Shown one piece after another: positions 1 to 9,888 of a stretch of DNA of 64,000 nt. Location: NCBI RefSeq assembly GCF_963675395.1, contig NZ_OY776223.1, positions 2,976,001 through 3,040,000 on the forward strand. The letters run 5' to 3'. The stretch is from an uncultured Vibrio sp. GTDB lineage: Bacteria > Pseudomonadota > Gammaproteobacteria > Enterobacterales > Vibrionaceae. The notes below the pieces were generated by a model. The model did no database searches. It saw only the letters and a list, made by a program, of their open reading frames with translations, and had not been told where the DNA came from. The position numbers were made by a program, and so were the translations under genes. Positions within the stretch are counted from its first letter, which is position 1, and every line of letters begins with the position of its first letter.

Positions 1-606
1 CGTAACTGGATGTTGGATCTCGGAGCGAACGTATCTTGTGATGCAGACAGCCTGTTCCAGTTTGCCGTGATGGGCAGTGCGTTGGCTGAACAGCACTTGG
101 GTCATCCCGCTCGTGTGGCGGTTCTTAATATCGGCGCAGAAGAGATAAAAGGAAATGATCTCGTTAAGCGCTGCGCAGAAATGCTTTCTCAAACCGACGC
201 AATTAATTTTGTTGGTTATATTGAAGGTAATCAAATATTGCATGATGTTGCGGATGTCATCGTTTGTGATGGATTTGTCGGTAACGTATGCTTAAAGGCC
301 AGCGAGGGAACAGCACAACTTTTTATCGAAAAAATAAAAACCAGTATGATGGCGTCTACGATAAAGGGTTGGATTGCTAGAAAGTTGTTTTCTCGGCTAT
401 TTAATGAACTAAAAACACTGAACCCCGACCAGTATAACGGCGCAAGTTTGCTAGGATTGCGCGGCATTGTCATTAAAAGCCATGGAAGTGCTGATGTATC
501 TGCAATTGTCAATGCACTTGGAGAGGCAGTACACGAGGTCAAACGACAAGTACCAAGCCGTATTAGCGATCGTTTGGAAGCGGTTTTACTCGAGAGGCAT
601 TATTAG
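1..606 (+). CDS. plsX: Phosphate acyltransferase PlsX, C-terminal part
   Basis: This frame is open from the first base of the window to a TAG at 604-606, so the 5' part of the gene lies outside. PlsX converts acyl-ACP to acyl-phosphate for PlsY in phospholipid synthesis and acts at the inner face of the membrane. The visible part begins with the family-typical stretch [14 protein letters not shown] and continues with FAVMGS and VCDGFVGNV. About 200 residues are present, roughly the last 60 percent of a PlsX protein. It stops 5 bp before fabH, the usual order in gamma-proteobacteria (rpmF-plsX-fabH), and is probably co-transcribed with it. Identity is from motif recognition and gene order. Confidence 0.95.
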   Translation, partial: RNWMLDLGANVSCDADSLFQFAVMGSALAEQHLGHPARVAVLNIGAEEIKGNDLVKRCAEMLSQTDAINFVGYIEGNQILHDVADVIVCDGFVGNVCLKASEGTAQLFIEKIKTSMMASTIKGWIARKLFSRLFNELKTLNPDQYNGASLLGLRGIVIKSHGSADVSAIVNALGEAVHEVKRQVPSRISDRLEAVLLERHY

Positions 607-611
607 TCTTC

Positions 612-1562
612 ATGTATAGCAAAATTTTAGGTACTGGCAGCTACCTGCCATCTCAGGTGCGTACTAACGCAGATCTAGAGAAAATGGTAGATACAAGTGA
701 CGAGTGGATTGTTGCTCGCACGGGTATTAAAGAGCGTCGAATCGCAGCAGAAGATGAAACTGTTGCTGACATGGCATTCTACGCAGCTGAAAACGCTATC
801 GATATGGCAGGTATAGATAAGAACGATATTGATCTTATCATTGTAGCTACTACCAGCAGTAGCCATACTTTCCCTTCATCTGCGTGTCAGGTGCAGGGAA
901 AGCTTGGCATTAAAGGTTGTCCGGCTTTTGACTTAGCCGCTGCTTGTTCTGGCTTTGTTTATGCTCTATCTGTCGCGGATCAGCACATCAAATCAGGTAT
1001 GTGTAAAAACGTGCTGGTGATTGGTGCGGACGCGTTGTCAAAAACATGTGACCCGACTGACCGTTCGACCATTATTCTGTTCGGTGACGGAGCGGGTGCG
1101 GTTGTGGTTGGTGCAAGCGAAGAGCCTGGTATCATCTCTACCCATATATACTCGGATGGTCAATTCGGTGAGTTATTGAGCTTACCAGTGCCAGTACGTG
1201 GCCAAGATGCTGATAAATGGCTTCACATGGCTGGCAACGAAGTATTCAAGGTTGCCGTAACCCAATTGTCTAAATTGGTTAAAGATACTCTTGAAGCCAA
1301 CAACATGCATAAGTCTGAGCTAGACTGGCTAGTACCGCACCAAGCGAACTACCGAATTATCTCAGCGACAGCGAAAAAGCTTTCAATGTCTCTGGATCAG
1401 GTTGTTTTGACCTTAGACAAGCATGGCAATACGTCGGCAGCGACAGTGCCGACAGCGTTGGATGAAGCGGTACGTGATGGTCGCATCAAGCGTGGACAAA
1501 ACTTGCTACTAGAGGCATTTGGTGGCGGTTTCACTTGGGGCTCTGCTCTGGTGAAATTCTAA
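612..1562 (+). CDS. fabH: Beta-ketoacyl-ACP synthase III
   Basis: FabH condenses acetyl-CoA with malonyl-ACP and so starts each fatty-acid chain. The 316-residue protein has the full catalytic set of the family: Cys112 in AAACSGF, His in VPHQAN and Asn in GNTSAA. The C-terminal [13 protein letters not shown] is also typical. The length matches E. coli FabH (317). It starts 5 bp after plsX and belongs to the plsX-fabHDG-acpP-fabF cluster. An ATG at 612 follows plsX without a strong Shine-Dalgarno sequence, which suggests translational coupling. Confidence 0.97.
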   Translation: MYSKILGTGSYLPSQVRTNADLEKMVDTSDEWIVARTGIKERRIAAEDETVADMAFYAAENAIDMAGIDKNDIDLIIVATTSSSHTFPSSACQVQGKLGIKGCPAFDLAAACSGFVYALSVADQHIKSGMCKNVLVIGADALSKTCDPTDRSTIILFGDGAGAVVVGASEEPGIISTHIYSDGQFGELLSLPVPVRGQDADKWLHMAGNEVFKVAVTQLSKLVKDTLEANNMHKSELDWLVPHQANYRIISATAKKLSMSLDQVVLTLDKHGNTSAATVPTALDEAVRDGRIKRGQNLLLEAFGGGFTWGSALVKF

Positions 1563-1638
1563 GTTTCACGAGAATTCAAAATTTAAGGTGCACTCAAGTG
1601 CATCTTATTTCTTTTTACATTGCTTAAAGGAAAACAAC

Positions 1639-2562
1639 ATGAGCAAGTTTGCTATCGTATTTCCAGGCCAAGGTTCTCAAGCAGTAGGTATGCTGGCTGA
1701 GCTTGGTGAACAATATGACGTAGTAAAACAAACATTTGCAGAAGCATCTGACGCACTAGGTTACGATCTATGGGCGCTTGTTCAAAATGGCCCTGCTGAA
1801 GACCTCAATCAAACGTTCCGTACACAGCCTGCATTGTTAGCGTCGTCTGTGGCTATTTGGCGTGTATGGCAAGAACTTGGTCTTGAGCAACCTGCAAATC
1901 TAGCAGGCCACAGCTTGGGTGAGTATTCAGCACTAGTATGTGCAGGTGTGATTGATTTTAAACAAGCAATCAAACTGGTTGAGCTTCGTGGTCAGTTAAT
2001 GCAAGAAGCTGTACCTGCAGGCACTGGCGCAATGTACGCAATCATTGGCCTAGATGATGAATCTATCGCAAAAGCGTGTGAAGAAGCAGCGCAAGGCGAA
2101 GTGGTATCTCCGGTAAACTTCAACTCTCCTGGTCAAGTTGTTATCGCTGGTAGCAAAGACGCAGTTGAGCGTGCGGGTGCACTATGTAAAGAAGCAGGTG
2201 CTAAGCGTGCGCTTCCTCTTCCTGTTTCAGTGCCTTCTCACTGTGCTCTGATGAAACCTGCGGCAGAAAAACTGGCTGTTGCTCTAGAGTCTATTGAGTT
2301 TAATGCGCCACAGCTTCCAGTGATCAACAACGTTGATGTGGCGGCTGAAACTGATCCGGCAAAAATTAAAGACGCGCTTGTTCGCCAGCTACATAGCCCT
2401 GTTCGTTGGACTGAGAGCGTACAGCTGATGAGTGAGCAAGGCGTAGAAAATCTTCTTGAGCTTGGTCCTGGCAAAGTATTGACAGGTCTAACTAAACGTA
2501 TCGTGAAAACACTAAGTGCAGCGGCGGTTAACGACGTAGCGTCGTTAGAAGCGGCTAAATAA
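1639..2562 (+). CDS. fabD: Malonyl-CoA:ACP transacylase
   Basis: FabD moves the malonyl group from CoA to acyl carrier protein. I chose the ATG at 1639 because an AAAGG ribosome site lies 8 bases upstream and the product starts MSKFAIVFPGQGSQ, as in the family; an in-frame upstream start at 1588 adds 17 residues without homology. The 307-residue product has the nucleophile Ser92 in GHSLGEYSAL, an Arg in VELRGQLMQ and the catalytic His in VPSHCALM. It lies between fabH and fabG, 76 bp after fabH. Confidence 0.97.
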   Translation: MSKFAIVFPGQGSQAVGMLAELGEQYDVVKQTFAEASDALGYDLWALVQNGPAEDLNQTFRTQPALLASSVAIWRVWQELGLEQPANLAGHSLGEYSALVCAGVIDFKQAIKLVELRGQLMQEAVPAGTGAMYAIIGLDDESIAKACEEAAQGEVVSPVNFNSPGQVVIAGSKDAVERAGALCKEAGAKRALPLPVSVPSHCALMKPAAEKLAVALESIEFNAPQLPVINNVDVAAETDPAKIKDALVRQLHSPVRWTESVQLMSEQGVENLLELGPGKVLTGLTKRIVKTLSAAAVNDVASLEAAK

Positions 2563-2599
2563 TTTAGCGTTAATACACGATAATAAAAGGAAAAACAAC

Positions 2600-3337
2600 A
2601 TGATGAATCTAGAAGGTAAGATCGCTCTAGTGACAGGCGCAAGCCGTGGCATTGGTCGTGCGATTGCTGAACTTCTTGTTGAACGTGGTGCAACCGTCAT
2701 TGGTACTGCAACGTCTGAAAGTGGTGCTGCTGCTATTAGCGAATACCTTGGTGAAAACGGTAAAGGTTTGACACTTAACGTTACTGACGTTGAGTCTATC
2801 GAAGCGACACTTAAAACCATCAATGATGAGTTTGGTGTGATCGATATTTTGGTCAACAACGCAGGTATTACTCGTGATAATCTGCTAATGCGTATGAAAG
2901 ATGATGAGTGGAATGACATCATCGATACTAACCTGACACCAATTTTCCGTATGTCTAAAGCGGTATTGCGTGGCATGATGAAAAAACGTGCGGGTCGTAT
3001 CATCAACGTAGGCTCTGTCGTGGGTACTATGGGTAATGCGGGCCAAGCTAACTACGCAGCAGCAAAAGCAGGTGTGATCGGTTTCACTAAATCGATGGCT
3101 CGTGAAGTGGCTTCTCGTGGCGTAACAGTAAACACTGTTGCACCAGGTTTCATCGAAACTGACATGACTAAAGCATTAAATGACGAGCAACGTGCGGCAA
3201 CTTTGTCGAACGTGCCAGCTGGTCGTTTAGGTGACCCACGTGAAATTGCATCGGCAGTGGTTTTCCTTGCTTCACCTGAAGCAGCGTACATTACTGGTGA
3301 AACTTTGCATGTAAATGGTGGCATGTACATGGTTTAA
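2600..3337 (+). CDS. fabG: 3-oxoacyl-ACP reductase
   Basis: FabG is the NADPH-dependent reductase of the elongation cycle and belongs to the short-chain dehydrogenase family. It has the nucleotide-binding TGASRGIG near residues 12-19, NNAG near 87, the catalytic Ser in GSVVG and the YxxxK pair in NYAAAKAG. The C-terminus ITGETLHVNGGMYMV is typical. Two ATGs are adjacent (2600 and 2603); the first is 9 bases after AAAGG and is preferred, but the second gives the usual 244-residue length. It follows fabD by 37 bp. Confidence 0.97.
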   Translation: MMNLEGKIALVTGASRGIGRAIAELLVERGATVIGTATSESGAAAISEYLGENGKGLTLNVTDVESIEATLKTINDEFGVIDILVNNAGITRDNLLMRMKDDEWNDIIDTNLTPIFRMSKAVLRGMMKKRAGRIINVGSVVGTMGNAGQANYAAAKAGVIGFTKSMAREVASRGVTVNTVAPGFIETDMTKALNDEQRAATLSNVPAGRLGDPREIASAVVFLASPEAAYITGETLHVNGGMYMV

Positions 3338-3500
3338 TACGACAGTTTCGGCAAAATAAGCTATTTTACATTGTGAAGAATAGATTATAGTTGCACTTTA
3401 CTGTCATGAACTTGTCATGCTGATGCGCAAGATTTGTGCATGATTTAAGTCAAAAATGTATTGAAATTCGGTTAAATTCGCTAATTTTGTGGTTTGACCA

Positions 3501-3516
3501 GCAAGGACCCCCTTGC
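3501..3516 (+). promoter_or_regulatory. Small hairpin in the acpP leader
   Basis: GCAAGG and CCTTGC form a perfect 6-bp stem around the loop ACCC, about 70 bases before the acpP start, in the 247-bp gap after fabG. The gap is AT-rich upstream of the hairpin and probably holds the acpP promoter. What the hairpin does is not visible; it could stabilise the abundant acpP transcript. Confidence 0.45.
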
Positions 3517-3584
3517 AACTTTCAATAGTTCGAATAAACTACGGAATCATCGCATTAGGCGAAATCTGTAAAGGAAAAGAAAAA

Positions 3585-3818
3585 ATGAGCAACATCGAAG
3601 AACGCGTAAAGAAAATCATTGTTGAACAGCTAGGTGTAGACGAAGCAGAAGTTAAAAACGAAGCTTCTTTCGTTGACGATCTAGGTGCTGATTCTCTAGA
3701 CACTGTAGAACTAGTTATGGCTCTAGAAGAGGAATTCGACACTGAGATTCCTGACGAAGAAGCTGAGAAGATCACTACTGTTCAAGCTGCAATCGACTAC
3801 GTAAACAGCGCTCAGTAA
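3585..3818 (+). CDS. acpP: Acyl carrier protein
   Basis: AcpP carries growing acyl chains on a phosphopantetheine arm. The ATG at 3585 follows AAAGGAAAAG and gives a 77-residue acidic protein starting [10 protein letters not shown]; an upstream in-frame start at 3513 lacks a ribosome site and adds unrelated residues. The arm attaches at Ser37 in [10 protein letters not shown]. The sequence is close to E. coli AcpP. The 247-bp gap before it suggests its own strong promoter, as expected for one of the most abundant proteins in the cell. Confidence 0.98.
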
Positions 3819-3828
3819 TTATCTCTCC

Positions 3829-3851
3829 CAGGCGGTCACCTAGACCGCCTG
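3829..3851 (+). terminator. Hairpin between acpP and fabF
   Basis: CAGGCGGTC and GACCGCCTG form a perfect 9-bp stem with a 5-base loop, 10 bases after the acpP stop. Only a weak T-rich stretch (TGTTCTTTCT) follows, so it is likely a leaky terminator or an mRNA stabiliser that sets a high acpP to fabF ratio. Confidence 0.6.
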
Positions 3852-3911
3852 TGTTCTTTCTAACTTCTTCTATCCTCTCATAGAAATATTCAATTCCCGG
3901 AGAATTATATC

Positions 3912-5162
3912 GTGTCCAAGCGTCGTGTAGTTGTCACTGGCATGGGTATGTTGTCACCGGTAGGCAACACAGTAGAATCATCTTGGAAAGCCCTGCTAGA
4001 AGGTCAAAGTGGTATTGTGAATATCGAGCACTTTGATGCTACGAATTTCTCAACTCGTTTTGCAGGTCTTGTGAAAGATTTCGATTGCACAGAGTACATG
4101 TCTAAAAAAGATGCTCGTAAGATGGATTTATTCATCCAGTACGGTGTCGCAGCAGGTATGCAAGCAATCGATGACTCTGGCTTACAAATTACCGAAGAAA
4201 ACGCGGCTCGAGTTGGTGTTGCAATCGGCTCAGGCATTGGTGGTCTGGAACTGATTGAATCAGGTCACACTGCGTTAACAGAAAAAGGCCCTCGCAAGGT
4301 TAGCCCATTTTTTGTTCCTTCGACCATCGTAAACATGGTTGCAGGTAACCTATCTATCATGCGCGGTCTTCGTGGTCCAAATATCGCGATCTCTACGGCA
4401 TGTACTACTGGTCTACATAACATCGGCCATGCAGCTCGCATGATCGCTTATGGCGATGCTGATGCTATGGTTGCTGGTGGTTCTGAAAAAGCGTCAACAC
4501 CATTAGGTATGGCAGGCTTTGGTGCCGCTAAAGCACTATCTACTCGTAACGATGAACCTCAAAAAGCGTCTCGTCCTTGGGATAAAGGCCGTGATGGCTT
4601 CGTTCTTGGTGACGGTGCTGGCATCATGGTACTTGAAGAGTACGAACATGCGAAAGCTCGTGGCGCTAAGATCTATGCTGAACTCGTTGGCTTCGGTATG
4701 TCTGGCGACGCTTACCACATGACCTCTCCAAGTGAGGACGGTTCAGGTGGTGCACTAGCGATGGAAGCTGCGATGCGTGATGCGAACATCACTGGTACAC
4801 AAGTGGGTTACGTAAACGCACACGGTACTTCTACTCCTGCTGGTGATGTGGCCGAAATCAAGGGCGTAAAACGCGCGCTTGGTGAAGAAGGCGCTAAGCA
4901 AGTTCTTGTTTCTTCAACGAAGTCGATGACGGGTCACCTATTGGGTGCTGCAGGTTCTGTTGAAGCAATCATTACAGTGCTGTCTTTGGTCGATCAAATT
5001 GTTCCGCCAACGATTAACCTTGATGATCCAGAAGAAGGCTTAGATATCGACCTTGTGCCGCACACTGCGCGCAAAGTTGATGGCATGGAATACGCAATCT
5101 GTAACTCGTTTGGCTTCGGTGGCACAAACGGTTCTTTGGTATTCAAAAAGTTCTCTGAGTAA
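3912..5162 (+). CDS. fabF: Beta-ketoacyl-ACP synthase II
   Basis: FabF elongates acyl-ACP and, in E. coli, adjusts unsaturated fatty acid content with temperature. The start is GTG at 3912, 8-9 bases after CCGGAGAA; no ATG gives the family N-terminus [17 protein letters not shown]. The 416-residue product has the nucleophile Cys164 in STACTTG and the two catalytic His in [11 protein letters not shown] and [11 protein letters not shown]. The C-terminal NSFGFGGTN is typical. It is the last gene of the fab cluster and is followed by a strong terminator. Confidence 0.97.
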   Translation: MSKRRVVVTGMGMLSPVGNTVESSWKALLEGQSGIVNIEHFDATNFSTRFAGLVKDFDCTEYMSKKDARKMDLFIQYGVAAGMQAIDDSGLQITEENAARVGVAIGSGIGGLELIESGHTALTEKGPRKVSPFFVPSTIVNMVAGNLSIMRGLRGPNIAISTACTTGLHNIGHAARMIAYGDADAMVAGGSEKASTPLGMAGFGAAKALSTRNDEPQKASRPWDKGRDGFVLGDGAGIMVLEEYEHAKARGAKIYAELVGFGMSGDAYHMTSPSEDGSGGALAMEAAMRDANITGTQVGYVNAHGTSTPAGDVAEIKGVKRALGEEGAKQVLVSSTKSMTGHLLGAAGSVEAIITVLSLVDQIVPPTINLDDPEEGLDIDLVPHTARKVDGMEYAICNSFGFGGTNGSLVFKKFSE

Positions 5163-5205
5163 AGGCTATCTAAGTTTATTTTAGATAAGTGGAACTTGTA
5201 TTCTA

Positions 5206-5240
5206 ACGGCTCGATGCTTAGCATTGAGCCGTTTTGTTTT
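5206..5240 (+). terminator. Intrinsic terminator after fabF
   Basis: A 13-bp stem (AACGGCTCGATGC with GCATTGAGCCGTT, one G-T pair) with a 2-base loop is followed by TTGTTTTATTT. It separates the fab cluster from the pabC operon. Confidence 0.85.
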
Positions 5241-5271
5241 ATTTAATAGCCGTAATTTTAAAGGTAATCGA

Positions 5272-6087
5272 ATGTTTTGGGTAAATGGAATTCCACAAAC
5301 ACATGTCTCACTAAGCGATCGTTCCTTTCAATATGGCGACGGTTGCTTTACGACCATCCTAACTAAAAAGGGAGAGTTGGTTTATTGGCCAGAGCATGTT
5401 GCACGGATGGAAGCCTGTCTCAAAACCTTGGGTATTCCTTTTCCAGATTGGCAAGTGGTCTTTGAGTGGGCTGCTGATGCTGCAATGTCTGAAGATTACG
5501 CTGGTGTGAAGATACACATCAGCCGAGGCACGGGGGGACGCGGATACAGTCCATCAGGCATTGAAGGGCCAACCGTGACCATTTCTAATTTCCCTTTCCC
5601 TCGTCATTACGTTGATTGGCAAGCCAATGGTATAAGCCTTGGTGTGTGTGAAACGAGGTTAGGTATTCAGCCACTGCTTGCGGGACACAAACACAATAAT
5701 CGTTTAGAGCAAATTCTTGCCAAAGCCGAAATGGAAGGAACTGGCTTTGCTGATGCAGTAACGTTAAATGTGCAAAATCATGTCATTGAAACTACAATGG
5801 CCAACCTTTTTTGGGTTAAAGATAATAGTGTTTATACGCCAGATTTAAGTTTGTCTGGTGTTGCCGGTGTCATGCGTCGTAAGGTTCTTGAATTTTGCGT
5901 AGCCAATCGCATTAACGTAAAGGTAGACACGTTCTATCTTTCTGAACTGCTTGAAGCGGACGAAGTATGGATGTGCAATTCCTTATTAGGTGTGGCTCCG
6001 GTGACGAGTATTGAAACACTAAACCAAAAGATTGAACTTCCGATTGGAAAACTGACTCAACGACTGCAAGGAAATCTAACTACGTGA
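5272..6087 (+). CDS. pabC: Aminodeoxychorismate lyase
   Basis: PabC releases pyruvate from 4-amino-4-deoxychorismate to give p-aminobenzoate for folate synthesis; it is a PLP-dependent class IV aminotransferase homologue. The ATG at 5272 follows AAAGGTAATCG and gives 271 residues starting MFWVNGIPQ; a longer in-frame start at 5224 overlaps the terminator and is rejected. Family motifs include QYGDGCFTT near residue 22, the PLP phosphate region VIETTMANLFWV and LLGVAPVTSI near the end. It overlaps mltG by 4 bases (GTGA), so translation is coupled. Confidence 0.94.
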   Translation: MFWVNGIPQTHVSLSDRSFQYGDGCFTTILTKKGELVYWPEHVARMEACLKTLGIPFPDWQVVFEWAADAAMSEDYAGVKIHISRGTGGRGYSPSGIEGPTVTISNFPFPRHYVDWQANGISLGVCETRLGIQPLLAGHKHNNRLEQILAKAEMEGTGFADAVTLNVQNHVIETTMANLFWVKDNSVYTPDLSLSGVAGVMRRKVLEFCVANRINVKVDTFYLSELLEADEVWMCNSLLGVAPVTSIETLNQKIELPIGKLTQRLQGNLTT

Positions 6088-7100
6088 TTAAAAAACTGCT
6101 GGCTGTTGTTGTGCTGATTGCTTTGATTGGCGCAGCAGGTGTTTTTTACGTTGTTTCACAGGCGAAGCAATATGTGAATAAGCCGATTCTACTCGAGCAA
6201 CCTCAGCTATTTACAGTAGAAACTGGCACAAGCTTTCATCAGGTAATTCGCGACTTGGTAAAAGCAGAAGTTATCGAGTCTTCTGATTATACTCGCTTTA
6301 TCCCGCGTCTTTATCCGGAACTATTACAAGTTAGGGCTGGGACATATCAACTCGAGCCTAACCTGTCGCTTTATCAAGCGTTAGAGCATCTAAACACAGG
6401 CAAAGAATATCAATTCGCGATTACTTTTGTCGAAGGCAGCCGTTTTTCTGAATGGTTGGCCTTGCTAAAAGATGCGCCTTACGTAGAGCATGATTTGACC
6501 ACTCTCTCTGAAAAAGAAATGGCTTCTAAGCTGGGTATTGAACGTGAAAAGCTAGAAGGGCTCTTCCTGGCAGAAACATACCATTACACCGCCGGTACCA
6601 CGGAAAGTCAGCTACTAAAGCGCGCGCATCAGAAATTAACTAGCATACTTGATGCCCACTGGGAATCACGTCAGGAAAAACTTCCGATTCAAGATAAGTA
6701 TGAAGCGTTGATTTTGGCTTCGATCATCGAAAAAGAAACTGCCATTGACTCAGAGCGCGAGCGAGTTGCCTCGGTGTTTGTTAATCGTCTGAACAAGCGT
6801 ATGCGTTTGCAAACGGATCCGACAGTGATTTACGGAATGGGCGATGAGTATGACGGCAATATTCGTAAAAAGGATCTACGCACCCCTACGCCATACAATA
6901 CGTATGTCATTAATGGATTGCCGCCGACGCCAATTGCAATGGCAGGAGAAGCGTCAATTGTTGCGGCATTGAACCCTGAAGAGAGTGCTTACTTATACTT
7001 TGTTGCAAGCGGAAAGGGCGGACACGTGTTCAGCAAATCCCTTGCAGAGCATAATCGTGCCGTACGTGCCTATTTAAGAGAACTAAGAAAGAACAAATGA
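6084..7100 (+). CDS. mltG: Endolytic murein transglycosylase
   Basis: MltG (YceG) cleaves nascent glycan strands at the inner membrane and is thought to set their length. The 338-residue protein begins with one membrane segment (about residues 4-24, [15 protein letters not shown]) and continues with a periplasmic YceG domain that contains the catalytic Glu in ASIIEKET, followed by [11 protein letters not shown] and [13 protein letters not shown]. The start is GTG at 6084 overlapping the pabC stop. The order pabC-mltG-tmk-holB is conserved in E. coli. Confidence 0.95.
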   Translation: MIKKLLAVVVLIALIGAAGVFYVVSQAKQYVNKPILLEQPQLFTVETGTSFHQVIRDLVKAEVIESSDYTRFIPRLYPELLQVRAGTYQLEPNLSLYQALEHLNTGKEYQFAITFVEGSRFSEWLALLKDAPYVEHDLTTLSEKEMASKLGIEREKLEGLFLAETYHYTAGTTESQLLKRAHQKLTSILDAHWESRQEKLPIQDKYEALILASIIEKETAIDSERERVASVFVNRLNKRMRLQTDPTVIYGMGDEYDGNIRKKDLRTPTPYNTYVINGLPPTPIAMAGEASIVAALNPEESAYLYFVASGKGGHVFSKSLAEHNRAVRAYLRELRKNK

Positions 7101-7729
7101 TGAAAGCAAACTTTATTGTCATAGAGGGCCTAGAAGGCGCGGGTAAAAGTACTGCAATTCAAACTGTGTTGGATACGCTAAAAAGTGCGGGTATCCAAGA
7201 TATTGTTAACACTCGTGAACCTGGTGGTACGCCGCTGGCAGAGAAAATGCGTGCATTGGTCAAAGAAGAACACGAGGGTGAAGAACTTCAGGACATGACG
7301 GAATTACTGCTGCTTTACGCAGCACGTGTTCAACTTGTCGAGAACGTCATAAAGCCTGCTTTAGCTAATGGACAGTGGGTTGTGGGTGACCGTCACGATA
7401 TGTCCTCTCAGGCTTATCAGGGTGGTGGCCGTCAGATCGATGCATCCCTTATGAAAAACCTGCGTGATACGACTCTTGGTGATTTCAAACCGGCTCTGAC
7501 GCTTTATATGGATATCGACCCTCGAATTGGTCTGGAACGTGCTCGTGGCCGTGGTGAACTTGACCGTATCGAGAAGATGGATATCAGTTTCTTTGAGCGT
7601 ACTCGTGAACGTTACTTGGATATTGCCAATAGTGACTCATCGGTTGTGGTGATCAATGCTGAGCAGTCGATTGAGAAAGTGTCTCATGATATTCAAGTTG
7701 CGTTGAATGAGTGGTTATCGCGTCAATAA
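7097..7729 (+). CDS. tmk: Thymidylate kinase
   Basis: Tmk phosphorylates dTMP to dTDP. The protein has a P-loop GLEGAGKST at residues 11-19, the DR-type motif NTREPGGTP near 38-46, [16 protein letters not shown] and a lid region [12 protein letters not shown]. The length of 210 matches E. coli Tmk. The ATG at 7097 overlaps the mltG stop; a second ATG follows at 7100 and could be the real start. Confidence 0.96.
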   Translation: MMKANFIVIEGLEGAGKSTAIQTVLDTLKSAGIQDIVNTREPGGTPLAEKMRALVKEEHEGEELQDMTELLLLYAARVQLVENVIKPALANGQWVVGDRHDMSSQAYQGGGRQIDASLMKNLRDTTLGDFKPALTLYMDIDPRIGLERARGRGELDRIEKMDISFFERTRERYLDIANSDSSVVVINAEQSIEKVSHDIQVALNEWLSRQ

Positions 7730-7747
7730 GAGCAAACGAGGATTTAA

Positions 7748-7762
7748 ATGACTCATGTTTAA
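7748..7762 (+). other. Possible 4-codon minigene in front of holB
   Basis: ATG ACT CAT GTT TAA begins 5 bases after the sequence ACGAGGA, at ideal spacing, and ends five bases inside holB in another frame. The holB ATG at 7755 is about 12 bases from the same ribosome site. Whether the minigene is translated cannot be told from sequence alone. Confidence 0.35.
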
Positions 7763-8717
7763 TGATTTTCCATGGCTTAACCCTATTTGGGATAATCTAA
7801 AAGCGGGTTTAGACTCAGACCGAATTCCCGGCGCTTTATTGCTTCAAAGCGAAGCTGGCTTGGCTGTTGAGCATCTCGTTGAGCGTTTCAGTCATGCACT
7901 TCTATGCCAGAACTACAGCAGCGAAGCCTGTGGTTTTTGCCATAGCTGTCAGCTTGTTCAATCGCAAAGTCATCCAGACTTGCACTGGGTTAAACCAGAG
8001 AAAGAGGGCAAAGCAATAACGGTTGATCAGATCCGTGCTTGTAATCGCCTTGCGCATGAGTCATCACAACTCAACGGTTATCGTTTATTTGTTATTGAAC
8101 CTGCGGACATGATGAATGAGTCGGCGTCTAATGCGTTGTTAAAGACGCTTGAAGAGCCAGGAGAGAAATGTTTGTTCTTGCTTGTTACATCTAATCAAGC
8201 GCGCTTACTGCCGACGATACGCAGCCGATGTCAGCAGTGGGTCGTTAACCCACCGTCGACTGAGAAAGCCATGCAGTGGTTAAGAGAAAACGGAGCATCC
8301 GATCTTCCTGCTTATGCATTAAAACTCAATAACGGCTCGCCTTTAAAAACGTTAGAGGCAAAAAATAGTGGTGAATTGGATGAGTATTTGACATTCGAGC
8401 ACGACTTCATAGACGCTATGTCATCCGTTGTTGCAGACTTATCACGATGCGCGTCTTACATGGCTAAGCATCCCGAAAACGCGATAAATTGGGCCTGGTA
8501 CCTGCTCACTGATGCTCAGAAGGTTCAGTTTGGTGTTTCTGAAGGCGATATTTTACCGGGAGCTCATCAGCTTCAGCAAACAAACTACAACGGTTTATAT
8601 TCATCAGCGAAGCAGCTGATGGACGTCAAGGCTCAACTACAAGCATTTCCGGGCTTAAACGTTGAGCTATTATCTATGAATTGGTTAATTGAATCACGAG
8701 AGGCATTATGTTCGTAG
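7755..8717 (+). CDS. holB: DNA polymerase III subunit delta prime
   Basis: HolB is the delta prime subunit of the clamp loader. The 320-residue product has the zinc-binding cysteines C51, C59, C62 and C65, a degenerate nucleotide-binding loop (no GxxGxGKT, as expected for delta prime, which does not hydrolyse ATP), NALLKTLEEPG and the arginine-finger motif SRC near residue 157. The ATG at 7755 gives MFNDFPWLNPIW, which fits the family. It is cotranscribed with tmk (25 bp upstream) and overlaps ycfH by 10 bases. Confidence 0.92.
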   Translation: MFNDFPWLNPIWDNLKAGLDSDRIPGALLLQSEAGLAVEHLVERFSHALLCQNYSSEACGFCHSCQLVQSQSHPDLHWVKPEKEGKAITVDQIRACNRLAHESSQLNGYRLFVIEPADMMNESASNALLKTLEEPGEKCLFLLVTSNQARLLPTIRSRCQQWVVNPPSTEKAMQWLRENGASDLPAYALKLNNGSPLKTLEAKNSGELDEYLTFEHDFIDAMSSVVADLSRCASYMAKHPENAINWAWYLLTDAQKVQFGVSEGDILPGAHQLQQTNYNGLYSSAKQLMDVKAQLQAFPGLNVELLSMNWLIESREALCS

Positions 8718-9475
8718 ATTCGCATTGTCATTTGGACAAACTGAATTACGACGATCTCCACACTAGCGTGGAAGACGTTATTAACAAAGCCAAACAGGCT
8801 AATGTAACAGAGTTACTCTCTGTAGGGGTGACTCTGGACTCGTTTCCTAACATGTTGGAAATGATTACGCCATACGAGAATGTTTACGCTTCGTGTGGTG
8901 TGCATCCTCTGGATGTAGAGAGCGAATTTTCTCTCGAGACACTTCGTCAGCATGTTTCACATGACAGGGTTGTGGCCATTGGTGAAACGGGTCTGGATTA
9001 TCACTATAAGCCAGAAACCGCCATGTTACAGAAAGAACGTTTTGAGCAGCATGTTGAACTTGCGGTTGAGTTAAATAAGCCACTGATTATCCATACAAGA
9101 AACGCACGTGCAGATACGCTGGATATTCTGCGTAGTGGTGGTGCAGAGAAGTGTGGTGGTGTGATTCACTGCTTTACGGAGGATCTCGGATTTGCTGAAG
9201 CGGCGCTGGATTTAGGGTTTTACATCTCTATTTCAGGGATCGTAACGTTCCGCCAAGCAACGGAACTCAAAGAAGTGGTGAAGAATCTTCCTTTGGACAA
9301 GCTACTTATTGAGACCGACTCACCTTATTTGGCACCAGTTCCTCATCGAGGTAAAGAGAACCAGCCCGCCTATGTTGTCGAAGTGGCAGCTTATATTGCG
9401 CAGCTTAAAGCTGTTTCTATTTCAGAGGTTGCACAAAAAACTACCGAAAACTTCAGAAATCTTTTTTTACGATAG
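8708..9475 (+). CDS. ycfH: TatD-family metal-dependent hydrolase YcfH
   Basis: TatD-family proteins are TIM-barrel metal enzymes, several of them with DNase or D-aminoacyl-tRNA deacylase activity; the true substrate of YcfH is not settled. The 255-residue product shows the metal ligands H6 and H8 (DSHCHLD), Glu in GETGLDYHY, His in IIHTRNA and IHCFT, and Asp in ETDSPYLAP. It overlaps the 3' end of holB, the same order as in E. coli, and ends the operon before a terminator. Confidence 0.92.
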   Translation: MFVDSHCHLDKLNYDDLHTSVEDVINKAKQANVTELLSVGVTLDSFPNMLEMITPYENVYASCGVHPLDVESEFSLETLRQHVSHDRVVAIGETGLDYHYKPETAMLQKERFEQHVELAVELNKPLIIHTRNARADTLDILRSGGAEKCGGVIHCFTEDLGFAEAALDLGFYISISGIVTFRQATELKEVVKNLPLDKLLIETDSPYLAPVPHRGKENQPAYVVEVAAYIAQLKAVSISEVAQKTTENFRNLFLR

Positions 9476-9495
9476 ATAAAAAGAATTTGATTATA

Positions 9496-9520
9496 AAAGG
9501 AGCGTTTGCTCCTTTTTTTA
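9496..9520 (+). terminator. Intrinsic terminator after ycfH
   Basis: AAAGGAGC and GCTCCTTT form an 8-bp stem with a GTTT loop, followed by a T run. It closes the pabC-mltG-tmk-holB-ycfH operon. Confidence 0.85.
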
Positions 9521-9796
9521 TATCAAAATAGCTCATTACATATTTAAACTTTATGAGTTAACTAATTATGTTGATTTTATGCTGTAAAATTAGTCTGAAT
9601 TTATTTTGTGATAAAAAGTAACAATGACGTCTATTTTATTTACTCTTTAAAATTAATTTTGTTAATTAATAAAGTTAATTAAATCAGTTGGTTATACTTG
9701 ATGTAATGCATTGCTTCGTGGGGTTTGGACTGTGATCTGCATATTACTTTGAAACTAATCTCAAGCATCCGCTAGAAACCGGTACCAGTTACGCGA

Positions 9797-9819
9797 TATA
9801 TTTAGAGCCGGAAAATATA
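9797..9819 (+). promoter_or_regulatory. Mlc-like operator, first EIICB gene
   Basis: TATATTTA and AAAATATA (7 of 8 positions symmetrical) flank the 7-base spacer GAGCCGG. The 23-bp palindromic AT-rich layout fits the Mlc/NagC operator type. A near-identical element with the same spacer start GAGCC occurs before ptsG. The mlc gene itself lies at 21.4 kb. The assignment to Mlc is inference. Confidence 0.55.
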
Positions 9820-9843
9820 TAGCGTCCGCTTGTCTATTTTCTA

Positions 9844-9888
9844 TAGAGGCTAGCATTCAGGCTGCGGGGGTGTGCCGCTAGCCCTCTA
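9844..9888 (+). promoter_or_regulatory. Conserved leader stem-loop, copy 1
   Basis: GGCTAGC pairs with GCTAGCC (7 bp), extended by TAGA/TCTA across one bulged C. The 22-base apical part starts ATTCAGGCTGC, has five G in a row and ends GCC, with a possible inner GGC/GCC stem. Seventeen of 22 apical bases match copy 2 at 13648, while the outer stem differs by paired changes. It lies 34 bases before the EIICB start, between the Mlc-like operator and the AGGAGC ribosome site. Confidence 0.7.
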
